Shown here one piece after another: positions 1 through 15,000 of a DNA stretch of 64,000 bases; within the stretch, counting starts at the first letter, position 1, and the number at the start of each line of letters is the position of its first letter. The translations under genes and the position numbers were made by a program. Where the stretch lies: the NCBI GenBank assembly GCA_023079485.1, contig CM041083.1:107882054-107946053 (forward strand), written 5' to 3'. This stretch comes from Archilochus colubris (lineage: Eukaryota; Chordata; Aves; Apodiformes; Trochilidae). Below the pieces are notes generated by a model that was given only the letters and a program-made list of their open reading frames with translations, was not told the origin of the DNA and made no database searches.

Positions 1-3000
1 ATTAAAATCTTCTGTACCAACTTATTTTAAAATGAGGGCTTCTGTCACACATGTTTCTAACAGAACCTACGTGCACTTTGTGATCGTATACTAAAAGCCT
101 CACAGAAACCAGAAGAATGAATAGATTTCAACAGGGATAAAAAGCAAACAAACAAAAAAAATCACCCCAAACCCACTTTTTCAGTAGTTTTAGGAAAAAA
201 ATCAGTGTTTAAAACTGGCAGCTATAAAATGAATGTAACATTTAGACCGAAGTAGAGGTAGAATTCAAAACAAAATGCTAATATGCTGGAATTGTTAAAT
301 ATCTCTGCAAGTATATGTAGGTGGACAGGTTACTGGATGAACAGACTATACTGCAAGAAAGACCAGATTACCAAATATAGTTAAAGGAAAGAAGAAGGAA
401 AAAAACACCTCTTGTCTGGATGTTCATGCCTTCTTCTTCTTCTTCTCTTGACCTCAGTATGGCTGACAAAAATAGAGAGTGCTGCGTGACCATCATGTGA
501 AGTTTGGAGAGCTTGACTAATCTCTGACTAAGTGAGGATTCTTCCTTGTATAATAACTGAATAGCAATGTTCAGAACTTTCAGAAATGCTTCATCTCTGT
601 AGCGGTACCTTTAGAAGCAAGGATCATAGAACAGTCAGACCCCAACCAGAAGGAAAACTGCTTGAAAAAAAAAAAATCTGTTTTAAGACATGAAAACGTT
701 GCAAAGAAAGCAAACTTAGTAAAGACAAAACAAAATTTTAAAAATGGAAACACATTCAGCTCTTCCCCCAAGTTACTTTTGATTCAATCTTTTTTAAGAT
801 ATACTGGTATTTTAATTATAAAAGTAGAAACAAGAACCCACACATAGCCCTATTTGTAACTGTGCTGATCTTAATAAAAGATTAGGATTTTGCCTAGTGA
901 CCCTTCAGACAGCAACCTTTCAGATTAACATTTCTACCTCCATAGAAGCTAACATTATCCTAAACTGGTTTTTATTTATTTTATTCTGTATTTCTTTTTT
1001 AAAAATTCATTTAAATAAATGGCTTACATTGAAAGGTGAGAGACCTGATTCTGTTTTCATATGAACTGTATTCAGAAATACTTTAAATAAAGATAACTGT
1101 ATGAGCATAAATCTTTCTGCTACTCAAAAAGAAGGCAGCTGAGCTATCTACTTAGCTAAATTAGTTATGGTAACTGGAGCAACAAAATCCCTATCTGCCT
1201 GCAGTTGTGCAGGTTTAGGATCCAGTGGTAACAGTGAATGTGACAAGAAGTGCATCCTGAAAAACAAGGAGCATTATCAAAGCTCACTGAACTCAAGGGA
1301 AACAGGGTGTTTCCATACGATGCAGCAACAAGGCCAAGTGGATATAAATCTCTCCTACAGCACCTTTGGTGCATCTCAGAATTACTTACTTTAGTCCTGT
1401 CTTCACAAAGCTGTACCAGTCATCTGGGTTCACTTCTTCAACAGCACACTGTACATGAAATAAAAACAGATGTTTTACATTTAGCACACACAGCTTCTAC
1501 AGATGATCAAGGCCTGCAATTTTGTTCATCAGACATGTTCACAACATGCAAATCAAACACTCAGGTAGGTCAATCAAAGGATAACAGGGAAGAAAGCTCT
1601 TGGGTACAGCAGTCCTATCTCCAGACTCAAATGAAACTGCAAGTCTTGTTTTGTTGGTCCTGGTTGCAAAAGTAGGATATGGGCTATATACAATTTAAAA
1701 AGTAAGCTGGTCTGCAGGTACCAACAAACCCAGAGTCCTGAAACTCTCCACACTCCCAAAGTGTGAAAGGAATAAAAAGTTGGCAAATCCAAAGCAGGAG
1801 AATCAGGTAATAGGTTTTTGTGCAACTACAACGTGCTTAATCAAGCCAACCTTTACACATGGCAGGGTATACGTGTTCTTTACAAAAACTGATCCTCTCT
1901 GAAATGCTATCAACCACAATTAGTTTGTGCAGGAGACTGACAGCTGCACATGCCAGCTGTCCCAGTAACAGCAGGCGCTGCCTTCCTCAATGCCTGTGAG
2001 CACCACTAGGATGAACACCATGAGGTGGGCCCACAGGTCCTGCAAAACTCCCATCCTGCACACTCATGTCCTAAAAGGGAGTCTCACCAGAAGCCAGCAA
2101 GAGGTCAAAAGCATTCAATGCCTGCAGAGACCTTCATTTTTACATCTTACATGGATCTGCCTACTTTACAGAATTAAAATTAAAAAAAGTAGTAGAGACA
2201 GAATGATGAAGTAGTGTGCTTGATGATCAAAGGCCAGATGTCAACCTATGCTCAACCATATTCTGCCACAAACATCAGAGAGCATGGCTAGTGGGTCTTT
2301 TCGGAAGTGTCCATATCACTTTTTTTTTTTTAATCTGAAAACAACCATTGGCAACCTTTGATTTTCAACTCCTGAACACCTCAAACCCTGATTTTCAATG
2401 GGGACTGTTAGCAGAAAGCAATTATCAAGAACAACTCAAAAAGGCTTCTTATAAGGGACTCTGTAAAAGCTATTAAAAGCCCTTTGAAGCCATAATACAT
2501 AAAACAGAAAATAAAGTCCAATCTACGTTTACCCAAGATACAAGAGCACAATAACACATGCACACACAGTCACATTCTGTCAATGCAGATAAAAAGAAGT
2601 CTCACCAATAATTGTTCTAGCCTCAGCAGCATGGACCTCTCCACTTCCTGCTTGCTTTCATCTTTACTGCTATTGTACATGGCAATTAACCCCTTTATGC
2701 AGGCTGATAACAGGCATCTCCTCCAGGAATGCAGCTCTTCAGAGTTTGCAAGCACTCTAGATATGGCATCTGCCACTGTCCAACTGCAGAAAAATATTTA
2801 TGTACTTATTAACATTGGAACACACTTTTGTATATGCTAAGCATGCCTTGTTGCCACGGCTTTGAAGTGGCAGACTCTCTGAGGAGAAGATGCTATTTTT
2901 TGTTCACAACATTTGCATTCATGCATATCTTTCACAATGCTTTATAAGCCAAACCTAGTTCTGAAACAGAGTAACTGGATTTGCCTACCTCTCATTAGAT

Positions 3001-6000
3001 TCTGCTTTCTCAAGAGCAGCAGGAAGCTGGTCAATAAGATTTCTCAGCTCTTTGCTTTCTGAAGATGGCAACAACTTTGAAACAACTTGCAGTTTCACAC
3101 TGGTCTCATGTGATGCTTCTGTGTCTTCCAATACACCACAGAGCTCCTTCCACAGAGCTTTCCTCAAGACAGGTATAACAGCTGAGACAACTGTTGGGAG
3201 AGAGCAGGGACACAGCTTTCATCATTTAAGTCTCTTAAGCAACAGCAGACTCATCATTACAAAAATCCCAAATCGCTTTTCTAATCAAGTCCCAGATTAC
3301 TTAGTTTCTAGGAAATCATACTATAGTAGCTGCTAAACTGCAACAGAGAAGTGCACCCTGCAGATTAGCAGACAGCAGCAGTTCATTTAACATGTGTACC
3401 AGCCAACCACTTGCTACATGGCTGAGATGATTAGACATGGGTAAACAATGCAAACCTTCAAAAGAGGGACAACTTCCTGATAAGAAGTCTTGCCCTTGCA
3501 CCTCAGGAAGGATGAAACCTTAGCAGTTCTCTGACCTTGGGCTCAAAGGATTATTTTCTCACATCAACAGACAGCTCATGGACACCTTATTAATCAAGGC
3601 AGTCAGACAGCAGTTTCCCCTTCTAGTGTTCAAACACAAAATCATCAACATGCACAAGGTGCCAGACAGAGGCTTAGTTCCTTAACCATCATTTCTACTT
3701 TCCTGTGTGCTGACATGGACTTCTCACTACTTGAAATTCTCCTGAATAGAGCCAGCCTTCTCCACCAAGAGCTACAGTAAGCCTATTCCTGTGGCTATTC
3801 ACTTTTCTATGAAGTAAGAGAAATTAAATCAAAGTGGCCAAGTTGAATCATAATTCATAGTTTTGCTGGTAGAAAATTTAACAGCCTTGTCAACTGAATG
3901 CTGCTGTTGATTCAGAAAGTTTTAGACTGCCAGTTTAGGAAGGCATTACTATAGGAAGCTATATTTGGAGATTTATTTTAAATGAAAGCTTTTGATTCTT
4001 ACACTTGTAAAAGCTTACATTCTCCAAAAACATATGGCTATAGCATTCCAATCACCAGAAAGTGTTCTATATATGCTTGAGAAAACATTTTTTACTTTCT
4101 ATACTAAACTAAGATAAGCATGAAGATGGATACATATGCTAAATATTAAATAAGGGCTTCAGAAGAGAAAACTGGACAACAGCAACTGTGTGAGTACTTT
4201 GCTTCAGTCTAATATCCAAGCTTCATTACAGTCCTTTACATTTCAAGCTGCAGAGGTGCTAATAAGAGAATAATAAGAAGATATGTAACTTTTATCTCCT
4301 CTATTTACTGGTCAGAGCATCTGAGATTTAAGGCCAAGAGAATCTACCCTGAGAATTTGCCCCCAAATCACAAATGGGAATCAGTTGTGGCTTTACCTGC
4401 AGAAGGTCGAGTGAAATCATAGTGGTCTCTGCACTGCAAATACACATCAATGAGCGGAAGGAGGCTTTCCATGTTTTTCTTGAGGTACTTCACAGTGGCA
4501 CTGCTCAGACACCACAGCTCAAACTGCAGCAGGTGAGTCCTACAGTGTTTTATCAGCATGCCCACAATAGCAAGGGAGGTTTTTGACCTCTGGTTAAGGC
4601 AGTGAATATGCACCTCTACACCAACTGCATGTGCAAGGACTGGCTCACTCTGGAGAGTGTGAAGGAAAACTTTCTCCAGATCTTTGCTGGCTGATGCTGA
4701 CATCAGTATTCCCAAAGCTTTAACGTGCTCAGTGGATAGCAGTAGTTCTCCTTGCCGAGGCTGCCTTTGGTAGCTCTCTGTGAGCAGCTGCACCAAAATC
4801 TGTCCATAGAAGCTTAACTGTTTCCCTTTTTTAGGGGATTTTTCAGATTTCTGAGTAGTCAAGCTCATCTCAGGAAGTCGCAGCATGGTTAAGGTGATCT
4901 CCTTCAGCTGAGCTGCATCCATGTACATGTGCAGCTCCTCCAGAGACTCCAGCTGGTGAGACTTCTTGGGAGAGATCTGGTTTCTGTCTTTACCTGCAGC
5001 CTGTAGCTCTTTCATGACACTTTTTGTGATAGCTTCAAAATACTTTGACAACACATGTTTCTGGTCCATGCTTTGTAGCATCGGGGCACCTGTTTTCAGC
5101 AGCTGTAGCACACCAGAATTGAGGTGAGCAGACAGGAGCTTCACAGTGACAGGGTTTAAACTGTGTTGAGGAAGAGAACGTTGCTCTAAAGCCAGGAACC
5201 AGCTCTCCAGTGTGGGATGTCTGAAAATCAACATGAGTGTATCTTCTAGTGTCTGAAACAAATGGTTTAACATTATCACTGAATGGGTAATTACAGCATT
5301 CATCTGCCTGTTTTCCAGAGCATGTTTATTACAATTACTGAACATGAAATTATCTATTAATTGGTCAGAGGATAAAAGTATTAACAAATTACCATTCTTC
5401 CAACATTAATCATGTGAGGAAGTATGCCCTCCCTCTTCACATGCCTAAGCATATTTCTAGGGGAAAACTATATATTGTGGGGTTTGTTAATACAATTCCA
5501 TTCTAATCTCCACAATTCTAAAAAACAGATGAAAGGGGGAAACAACTCACTCCTCGAAGTACACAATTTGCATAACTTGGCTTTACACAAGGCTTAGGGA
5601 ATAGAACTTCTTCTGCAAAGGTGAGCAATCTCTGTCAGGACCTCTCCTGACTGTATTCCAGCTCAGGGGTGAGACTGTGGATGATGCAGCTTGGTCAAAT
5701 CTCCCATGGTTTGTAACTGCTGGACCACATGCTCAAAGTTCATAAATCCACCTCCTAGATCTTAACAGCATCCCTCCACATCAACTTATTTCCTTCCACC
5801 CAATACAACTCTCTGAAATGTACATTGTACAATACCTTGTTCTCTCCCTGCCATCCTGAGGACCTGGCAAAAGCCATAGTTATGCTTCTACAAAGCAACA
5901 AAATCTTATCCAAGTCCTTATACAGTGAGCATGTAACAGACACACTTGAATACTACCCGAAATCCCAGAAATCCTCATGACCAAGACAATCCTCAATTAC

Positions 6001-9000
6001 CAAGCTACGGCACTCACAAAGCCTGATCCCTGCTACATCTCCTGTTCTCTGTCACATTTAGCCAGTTCTATGTCTTGGTTGTTGTTGACAATACATCAAC
6101 AGAATTTGTGCTCAAAAGTACTTCATGTTTAAGATAGTTTGCTTTAATAAACAAATCAGGAAAACATAAGACTATTTGCCTACAGAATCAATCAAATCGA
6201 AGTTTACTAACAGATGAGCTTCTGGCCTGTGTGTCAAAGGATTTGGTACCTTGTCATTTGAAGTCTCCTCTGCAATCAGAGATTCCTCATCCATAAAGAG
6301 ATCTGATTCAGCCTGACGGTCTTCTCTTTTCTGCTGATTATCCAACTCTATCTGATTTCCCCGGCACAACAAGCTTCTCAGCAGGTCCATATAGAGGTCA
6401 ACGAGGTGAGGACCAGAAGTTTTACTAAGCTGTGAAAACACAGACACAGAAAATAACGGAAATTAACTATGAACTTCCTAGATTATAACCTTTTTTTCCT
6501 AGATTACAATTTCTAGATTACAGAGGGAAGGAATCACTCACCTCTGTAGAAATCCGATTCTAAGAAAAGTCTCAGTGTGCCATATAATTGGATTATAGAT
6601 TTTCATTTACACTGTGACTTTTGGTATAACACAGGTCAGCAAACTTCAGTCTCTGAAAAGGCCTCTTACGGAGACCCAGAGCTGGATTAAAACCAGGAGT
6701 CAGCACGGTAATCCATACAAAATAAGTCCAAGACTCCTCAATTATTAGAAGGACAGACATTTGTTCAAAAATTAGGAGCAACTCTGTATGGTGCTCTGTA
6801 GCCTGTAAGAGCTGAGTACATGAAAAAAAAAACCAGAACTGGATTCTTAAGCTTTAATAGCCAGGTGATTTGCACTCGCTGCACTTAAAGGAAACAAACA
6901 AATGCACAGTATCATCACAATATTGCTTACGCTGCCAAAGTTCTCCACTGTGGATTTCAGGTATAGCAACACATGCTTTACTCCTAACAACAGCTGTTCA
7001 GGCAGGATCTGGGAAGCCAAGTCTCTCAATTTTGTTTGGATATTGTCTTCCAGCAAGGTATTGCTTCCTCCCTCATAGGCATTCTTTAGCAAAATGGTAA
7101 ATATAGAATCCAGGGCCACAGCAGGTTCTTTGTGTACCTCTTTGTGCTTTTTAAACTGTTTAAAATGGAAAAAAACACAAGAGAAAAATAAAATGTGAGT
7201 ATGAATCAGAAATTTCTTTAATTACTTCTATTTTGAAACTAGTTCTGTGCTAAAAGCTGGAGTGAAGCTCCAGAAACACACATATACAGTCCTGCTATCA
7301 CAAAGATAGTCAAAGGTGTCCCATGGCAAATCTGTACATGGCCACTGCTGGGCTAACAGCAAAACAGGGCAACTTCCAGTACAGCTGGTCCATGCATTCC
7401 CAAGCCATAACTGGGTGAACTCCAACCCCTGTGAACTGGCTCCTCAGGTCACAACACACATTATCCTACAGTGTGCAGTGTGCCTGATGAGGAGCTGTAG
7501 TCTGGGTGACTGCATACAACCTGTGAGCCCTGGCTCCATTTCCCACCCACAGCACAGGCTTCTTGTCTCATTACAGAAAAGGCCTTAAGCAAATGTGTGT
7601 CCCAGTGTGATCAAGAAGCAATACAAAATTAGCCTAATGTAATACATTTTCTCATGGAAATATAACCTTCACACACTGAAAGCTTTTATAGCAATACTGG
7701 CCCAAGCATTCAGGTGACTTCAGGTATTTCATACCAGGGTTTCCTGAGATTGCTGGGGTATCCAGAGTTTATAGTACTGGTTAAATTGGTAGAGCTGAGG
7801 ATACTTAGTAACTTTCAGGGACTGAAGTTCTTTATCATAGAGCTGGAACATCAAGCAGAGGGCAAGGGGTTCTCTCTGAGAGTGCAGGAGATCAGTGAAG
7901 ACACCAGTAAGATATTCTATGATGTATGCTCCTAGAAATGCAAAATAAAAAGTTAAACTTACAGAAGCATGGGCACCACCACTAGAGCAAACCTCTGCCC
8001 TTAAGGCCTGTGCAACAGGCCACAGAGCATCATTTAGAACAATACTAGGATTAAAAAGGATTGAATCAGATTAAAAGGTGTTTGTGTTAAGTGAGACAAC
8101 TGTTCCTCTCACGCTGAGGTACCAGAAAAAATTCTCCATACAATGGTCCTTGTTGAAGTACATAATCATCTCTTAAAGATACCTCTTAAAGATACCTCTT
8201 AAAGATACCTCTTAAAGATACCTCTTAAAGATACCTCTTAAAGATACCTCTTAAAGATACCTCTTAAAGATACCTCTTAAAGATACCTCTTAAAGATACC
8301 TCTTAAAGATACCTCTTAAAGATACATGCTCAGGTTGGCTTGCTTCCTTCCAGACAAGCATAAAACTTACTATGCCTTCACTATGTTGTGCTTTGATGGA
8401 AAGGATCCCAGCAAAGCACCACCTACAAGGAGAACTGATTTGTTCAAGGGAGAATACGCACAGGTTAACACACACTGCTTAAATATGGAGGATTTTCGTT
8501 CAGAACTGGGACTTTCAGTCCCATCCCAGGTGCTACTCAACAGCCAAATATACACATGACTTAGTGAGATGCTGTGGGGCTGACCAATGCTTCTCTGAGG
8601 CCAACTGTGACTCCTCACTCCACCAAATCTCCTCAAGGAGGTGGTAGAACTTTGCAACATTCAGCCCTGCAGCTTTATCTCTGAAGCAGTTTTCTGGAAA
8701 ACACATTCCTTTTCTATTCAATAGCCCACTCCTCTCTCCCCTATTGACTGGTCTCAGAACATCTACCTGCAATCACTGAAACCCCCTTCCTCCCATGCTC
8801 TGGATACCCTGTGCTTAGAACACTGTTACTGAAGTGCAACTGGTTCCAGGTGAGCACTGTCCACAGGGGGACAGTGTCTCAACACTGCTCCTCAGTTTCC
8901 TCCATACTGTACTCAAAGTAGGGGGTCATTCACCTCCTTCACTTCTCACATGAGAAGGGTGGTCTCTTTTTTCAACATTGGGAAAGTCTGTTTCCCACAG

Positions 9001-12000
9001 CAGGAGCTCCCTGGAGTCAAATGAGTTAAGAGAATGCCTGCATTTTAATTTATTTTCCTTACTCCAAAAACTAAGAGTGAGCTCCTTATAGGGTCAAGAA
9101 AAAAGAGAGCAGCATCACATAAACTTTAAGGTCTCCCTTGAGCAGGTAAGACCGTGGATCTGCAACTCCTTCTGGTTGCAACCAAGGTGCTTAATGGGCA
9201 AGAATGGTGTCAGGTATACTACACTAGGATAAATGATACATTGAAACCAAAAAGTTTGTACCTGTTCCATTTTCAGTCTGAAGCAACAGTACATTCCTGG
9301 CTTCTAATGCAGCAGGGACAACAGCACTGAATGGAAACGTTTGGATTACCATGTCTTCATTTAAAGCAAAACCAATTTCTTCATCTAAGCCATCACTGCC
9401 CTCGATTAGGACATCCACCATATCCAGGACATCTGTTAAGTGAAGAAAAAATGTAAGCAAAAGATTCAGACTAACCAGAAAACAAGAGAGGTAGATTCCA
9501 ACACTCCAGGAATATGAGGGAGTTTCTAATTCCCTAAGCATAAAAAAAGGATGAAAGACATATTTGTCTGGCAATTTAACAGCAAATGCAACTGTAAAAA
9601 TCACTGTCTCTTACACTATGCTTAACTTTACTTTTTGCCTTTCGACTCTGCTGCCCAGCTGGCAGAAGTAAGGGAAGGACAGAGGTGTATCACATACTAC
9701 CATGATGGCAGCAGATAAGGACTGACAGAGCTTAACAGTGACAGGAAATGTGTATGAGGATGTATGAAGGAAGCAGCCACTTTGCCCTTGAAAGAACATC
9801 CTGTGCAGTCCTCGGAGACCTTCTCCAAGATGCCAGAGAAACCGGTCATGAAAGAGTCACAGAGAGCTTCAACATATCAAGAAAATACAGTGCATTGTGT
9901 GGCTGGAATTACATCTCTGAAACAGTCAGCTCAAGGCAATTGATCCATCTGGTACCGAGTGTTAAGCTTCCTCAATTATCATACTCTTACATACTGCAAA
10001 ATCCTGGACTGTTCTATCAGAACAGCCAGCACATGGCAAGTTATCCAAGTGTCCACATCAGCAGAATTTTTACTTTGCAGTAGGGCTGTGACTGGTCCCA
10101 GAGAGCAGAAGCAGCAAAACTCCAGCCATGTGACTGTGAGTAAGAAATTTCCCTGGGCACTTCAGCCCTTTTTCTCCTCAATGAACAGATATGAGCAGGC
10201 CCAAGAAGAGGAAGTGTAACAGTTTTTATTTTAGTTAGAAAATGCTGCAGCAGGAGCCCGAAGAGAGACTGAAAATACTGTTGAAACAAAGTAACTACAT
10301 TGCAAACAACTTTTGAGGTTACAGTGGTAACTCTAATTCAGACTCTAAGTCAGTACTTCTGGTACTAAACACAAATGCAGGGCTGAATCCTGTAGGTCCT
10401 TACGTAGAGCAGGTTTCCTATAGTTATCAGTTGTCAAGTTTGCAGATCAGGGCTGCAATTAGGGCTAGAGAATTTATCACAAAGTCTTGGAATTCTCTGC
10501 TATTGAGACTATCACCACATACCATCAATGTGAGAGATAGGGATGCTGACGTTATCAGAGTCCTGTTTCAACATATTAACTTGGAGCATGCTGGCTTCCT
10601 GAACAAGGTCTGCTGCTTTATCTGTATATGGATAGGGGTTTGTCACCAGTTTCAACAGGATCTGTTAACAAACATTAAGAGAGAAAGTGCAAAGGCTATT
10701 AGGTCTACAGGAACCATGTATTGCTATGAGAGACTACGTTCTTAGAAGTGGATGGAAGCTGGGCAAGTTTTAGGAGAACAACTCCCATGTACTTCTGTAG
10801 GAATCTGCCTACAGTTACTGCTATGGATGGGACACTGGGTCAGATGGAAAAAGAAACATCTGCTGCGATTTTGCACCTTAAGTGCTACCACAGACTGAAT
10901 CCCTAGAGAAAACACAATGAAAAGGATGCACCGGGCATTTAACATCCTGAAAATTAAAACAGGAAATGTCAGCTTTTCTTGTAAAACATTACAATTAACT
11001 CAGGTTTGATAATTTTGCCGGGTATTGCAACATAAAGAAAAAAGATAAGAGCTAAGCCCATGCAACACTACCTTTATATAAGCAATGCTGTAATAACAAC
11101 ATAGCTTTCTGGATTTAACTTTCCTCAAAATTATTTTGCTGTCCTCCCACCCAAGACAAGAAAGGTTTCAGCTCTCTATAAAGAATTACAAATGCTGCTT
11201 TTCTCAGAATTCATTCACTGATCTTAGACAGGTTTCTCAAAAATAGCAACAAGACAATTAAGTTTCCATTAATGCTGTTCTTGACATTGTTTATCCAGCT
11301 AATTGGAACCACCGTTACCCTTTCCAAAAACTGAATCACTGCTTCCTTTTTGTCTTCTTTTGTCTTATCCAAGTGTTCTAGCCAAACTGAAAGTTCTTTC
11401 CACGTGTACTCAAATACTCCACTGTCACGTAAAACCTGTTCAGAAAAACAAAAGGGGAGGGGGGGAATGGTAAAAAAAAAACCAAACAAAACCAAATAAC
11501 CCACTCTAAAATTCAAAACCCCCCAAAGCACATATCTTTTCGTATAGCAACTTTATGTTTTCTCTTCCTTTGAAAATAAAAAAAGAACAGGTTGATGAAA
11601 AGAGTTATCTGTCATTCTCACACCTGCAATTCAAGAGGCCCTATTCCCACTCACCAGGACCACTCTAACTGCAGAACTGAATGAATTTTTTGATAACAAA
11701 ACCTCTCAAGACTCTATCATCTGACCTTGCGGTAACTGGAACCAAGGTCTAGTGCCCTTATCATGGCTGTTTGCTTACTGCTCTCCCAGCACAGCAAGAG
11801 CAGTAAGAAATGAGGCATGACTGTGTTACAGCTGACAAACCAAACCCACTGAACTCTGCCAGACACAGAACAGGGCAAGAAGCAGTTATGGGTCAGTGAA
11901 AGGAGGGCTCTAAGAGTGTCTGAGAGCCAAGGCATGGCTTACTCTCTCACAACTGGGAAAATCAGCTAAGAGCAACTGCCTTCTGCTCATGGCTTCTCAG

Positions 12001-15000
12001 AGCCTCTCCTCCTTGCTGTCTGCAGCACAGACCCAGTACAACTTCACTTGTTGTGAAGTTGGCCATGTGTATGGGATGGATTCCATATGCCCTCCAATCA
12101 ACTATGCTGCCAACAGCTATTCACTGGGCTGGCCACCAAGCACATGTTCATCTCACTATCAGTATTCCTTCCCATGCATTTGGAACAGAAGACTTCTACA
12201 GGCACACTGGGCACAGTACCTGCTTCAGCACTTGCCATGGCAGCACACACCAAATCCAGAGGCTGCTGTGCTACCTGCAGTGCTGCTCACTGCAGCAGCC
12301 TCTCTGCTGCTCTACTGCTCAAGGCATACAGTGCAGAGGCACGGAGGAAGAGAGCCAGCTATAGCACAGAGCCACAGCCAGGGCCAATCCATCCTGCTGG
12401 TCCCAGCCTGCAAAAGAGCCTTATTTGTTGGAGAGCTTCAGCATAGCTTGTGTGTCCCCAGAGTCATCATGCAGCCTGAAACACAAGATATGTCCCCTGC
12501 TACAGGAGCTACAACACTGTCTCACCCACTGGTAAGGAAGCTCCCCCCAGAGCACAGACAGAGGTAAAAGGCAAGATAAACACTAGCAGGGCTTCTGGTC
12601 CAATCACATCAAATTCTTTTGCTGCCTGTACTCTAGTCAGCATAAACCCTACAGAAGTCAAAGATGCCTGGACACAAAGCATTCGTTCCCTCCATCTAAG
12701 TGAATCTGATTTCATGGGAGCAGGCTATGCTGCTCTAAGGGGGCTGAACATCTTTACACCATTACAGCAAGAAACAAAAAGCACTGTAACCTTAAAAACA
12801 GCATGAAGAAGGGTTTTTGAAAACTAATGATGCAATATAAAGGAAATTCACTGCTAATTTAAATCTAAATCAGGCTACCTGTGCTTAAAAGAGCTGGGCT
12901 GATGGGCAAACAGTCAAATAAATGAACAATGGGTCATGACTACAGCCAGGTCCAGAAAGAAGCACAGGCACACACAAGGTTGCTGTGGGTGGAATGGAAG
13001 ATGGAATTTTTCCAATCAGGTGATAGCCATTAAAATATTTAAAATTTTTGCCCATTTTCATGTTTTCTAAACTCAGGTCCTTATCTGAGGCACTTAACAT
13101 TAGGAACTTGGTGACACTATGCTTTGTCTGTAAAAGAAGAAAAGGAAGGAGAAGAAGAGGACGGAATGGCTGTCTGGAAGACAAGGTGATTCAAACTGTG
13201 CAGTGGTAGAAGCAGCTGTCCCTCGCTGGTAACAAAAGAAGAAACCTTGAACAGCTTTCTAAGTCTAGCATCTACATTAAATGACTGTAATTACGCAGGA
13301 TGAACCCATGGTTTTGTTTCTCCCCACACACAAAATACAAGGGAATCTATCACAGCTCATTTGCTTTACATTTACTATGTGTACACCACCACCAGCTACA
13401 AAAGTTAACACCTCTGCTTGCATGAATCTGACAGGGTAATTCATTTGAAGAAAGGGGAGAAAAGGGATTCATTTTTAAATAATTAACTATTTTTGGCAAA
13501 GCCTTGAAACAGAAATACACTTGAAGCTCTCATGAAAACAGGCAGGAACAGAATGTGAAATCCAAAAACATGCCTTCCGATTATATGGCACTGTGTTGAA
13601 AAATAAGCAAAACACAGTCATTAAAATCTATTCTTAGCAGTCTTTCTGCTGACATAACTGCCCTAACTTCACTGCTCCTGTGTTCCCTCCAGAGAAAATG
13701 AAATGGACTGAATCTAAAAGAGGAAACAAGAATGACTTAGGCAGCCCACGTCTCCGCTCAGCAAAAGAATCCAAATAGACAAGAAAAACTGTACCATGTA
13801 GCTTTTAATTGATATATTCATTACTGCGAGACAAAATTAACCTGCCTCTAATCTTGCAGGGATAAAGGGCAACTAAAAACTCATTCAATCACTGTAACTT
13901 TGAAATGCAAAAAGCTGTGGACAAACCTGTATGCCATTATTACTACAGAACGCTGCACAAGGAGTCCTGTTAAGGCCTTAGAACAGATTTTTTAATTTTC
14001 TCTTGTGGAGACACAGCTGTCCCGATGGGTTTGCTTTTAATGCAGGTCCCTACCCCTACTTGTGTAAGTAAAAGATGTCCATTTTTAAAAAGATTTAGAA
14101 CTCACAGCTGCCCCTGCCCTCATGAGATTTGTAGTTGGTCAGAAATTCTGAAAAGTCAGGTAATATATTTAAATGTACAGAAGGGTACTTTAATTATTTT
14201 TTAAGACAAAAGTACTCCATGAATCAGAGCTTGTATCAGACTGCAACAAATAGAACTGTTTAGCTAATGGTTTAGGAAGGCTAGAGTGATGAAGTACAAA
14301 TTAAATGAACAAGGACGGAAAAGAAACATCAAAAATAATCTCTTCTTGACCCATGTTCAAGACCTTTACAGGTACAAGCTAAATTGGTTTATTACAGTAT
14401 CATTATAAATTCAGCCGAGGGAAGTGGGCAAACATTAAAGACCTTTTCCTTACTATTTTATCAACTGTTGCATCAAATTCAGTTTACAGTATTTACTTTC
14501 ATAGAATTTTTAGCTAACAGGTAGTTATCTTACAGTAATCTATAAGAAGAGTCACAGAAACAAAAGAAAAAAAGACTGTTGACCACACAGCTATGCAGTA
14601 AAGGTACCTGCTTTAAGAAAAATATTAGAACACAGAGATTTCAGATTAATGGGATACAGTGAAAATCCTGACATTTCAGATCAAACACTTACCTTGATGA
14701 TCAGTTTTTTGGTTGAAATTTTCAGATGAGAATGCTTACTCGTAACAAACATTTTCATCAGTAAATAGAATACTGATTTTTCCCCAGATACCTTCTCTGC
14801 CTCAGAAATATCCTAAAAGAAAAATATATTGAAATACCTCTGGTACATCAACACTGTACATGATTATGCTGAAGCAGATATGTAATAAAAGTGTATTATT
14901 TTATGTACCTGCCCCCCAAAAAACAAGGCCAGAAATTAATGGGAATATTTATACTACTTTGCATTCCGTGAGACAGGAAGAGGGGTGAAGGAGAAGAAGG

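Noticed and set aside
5253..5387. Upstream extension of the URB1 exon 22 open frame
   Set aside because: A strong TTTCAG acceptor at 5,253 with matching phase ends the exon there; the extension is unlike URB1.
7714..7935. 73-codon plus-strand frame
   Set aside because: It is the exact antisense of URB1 exon 19.
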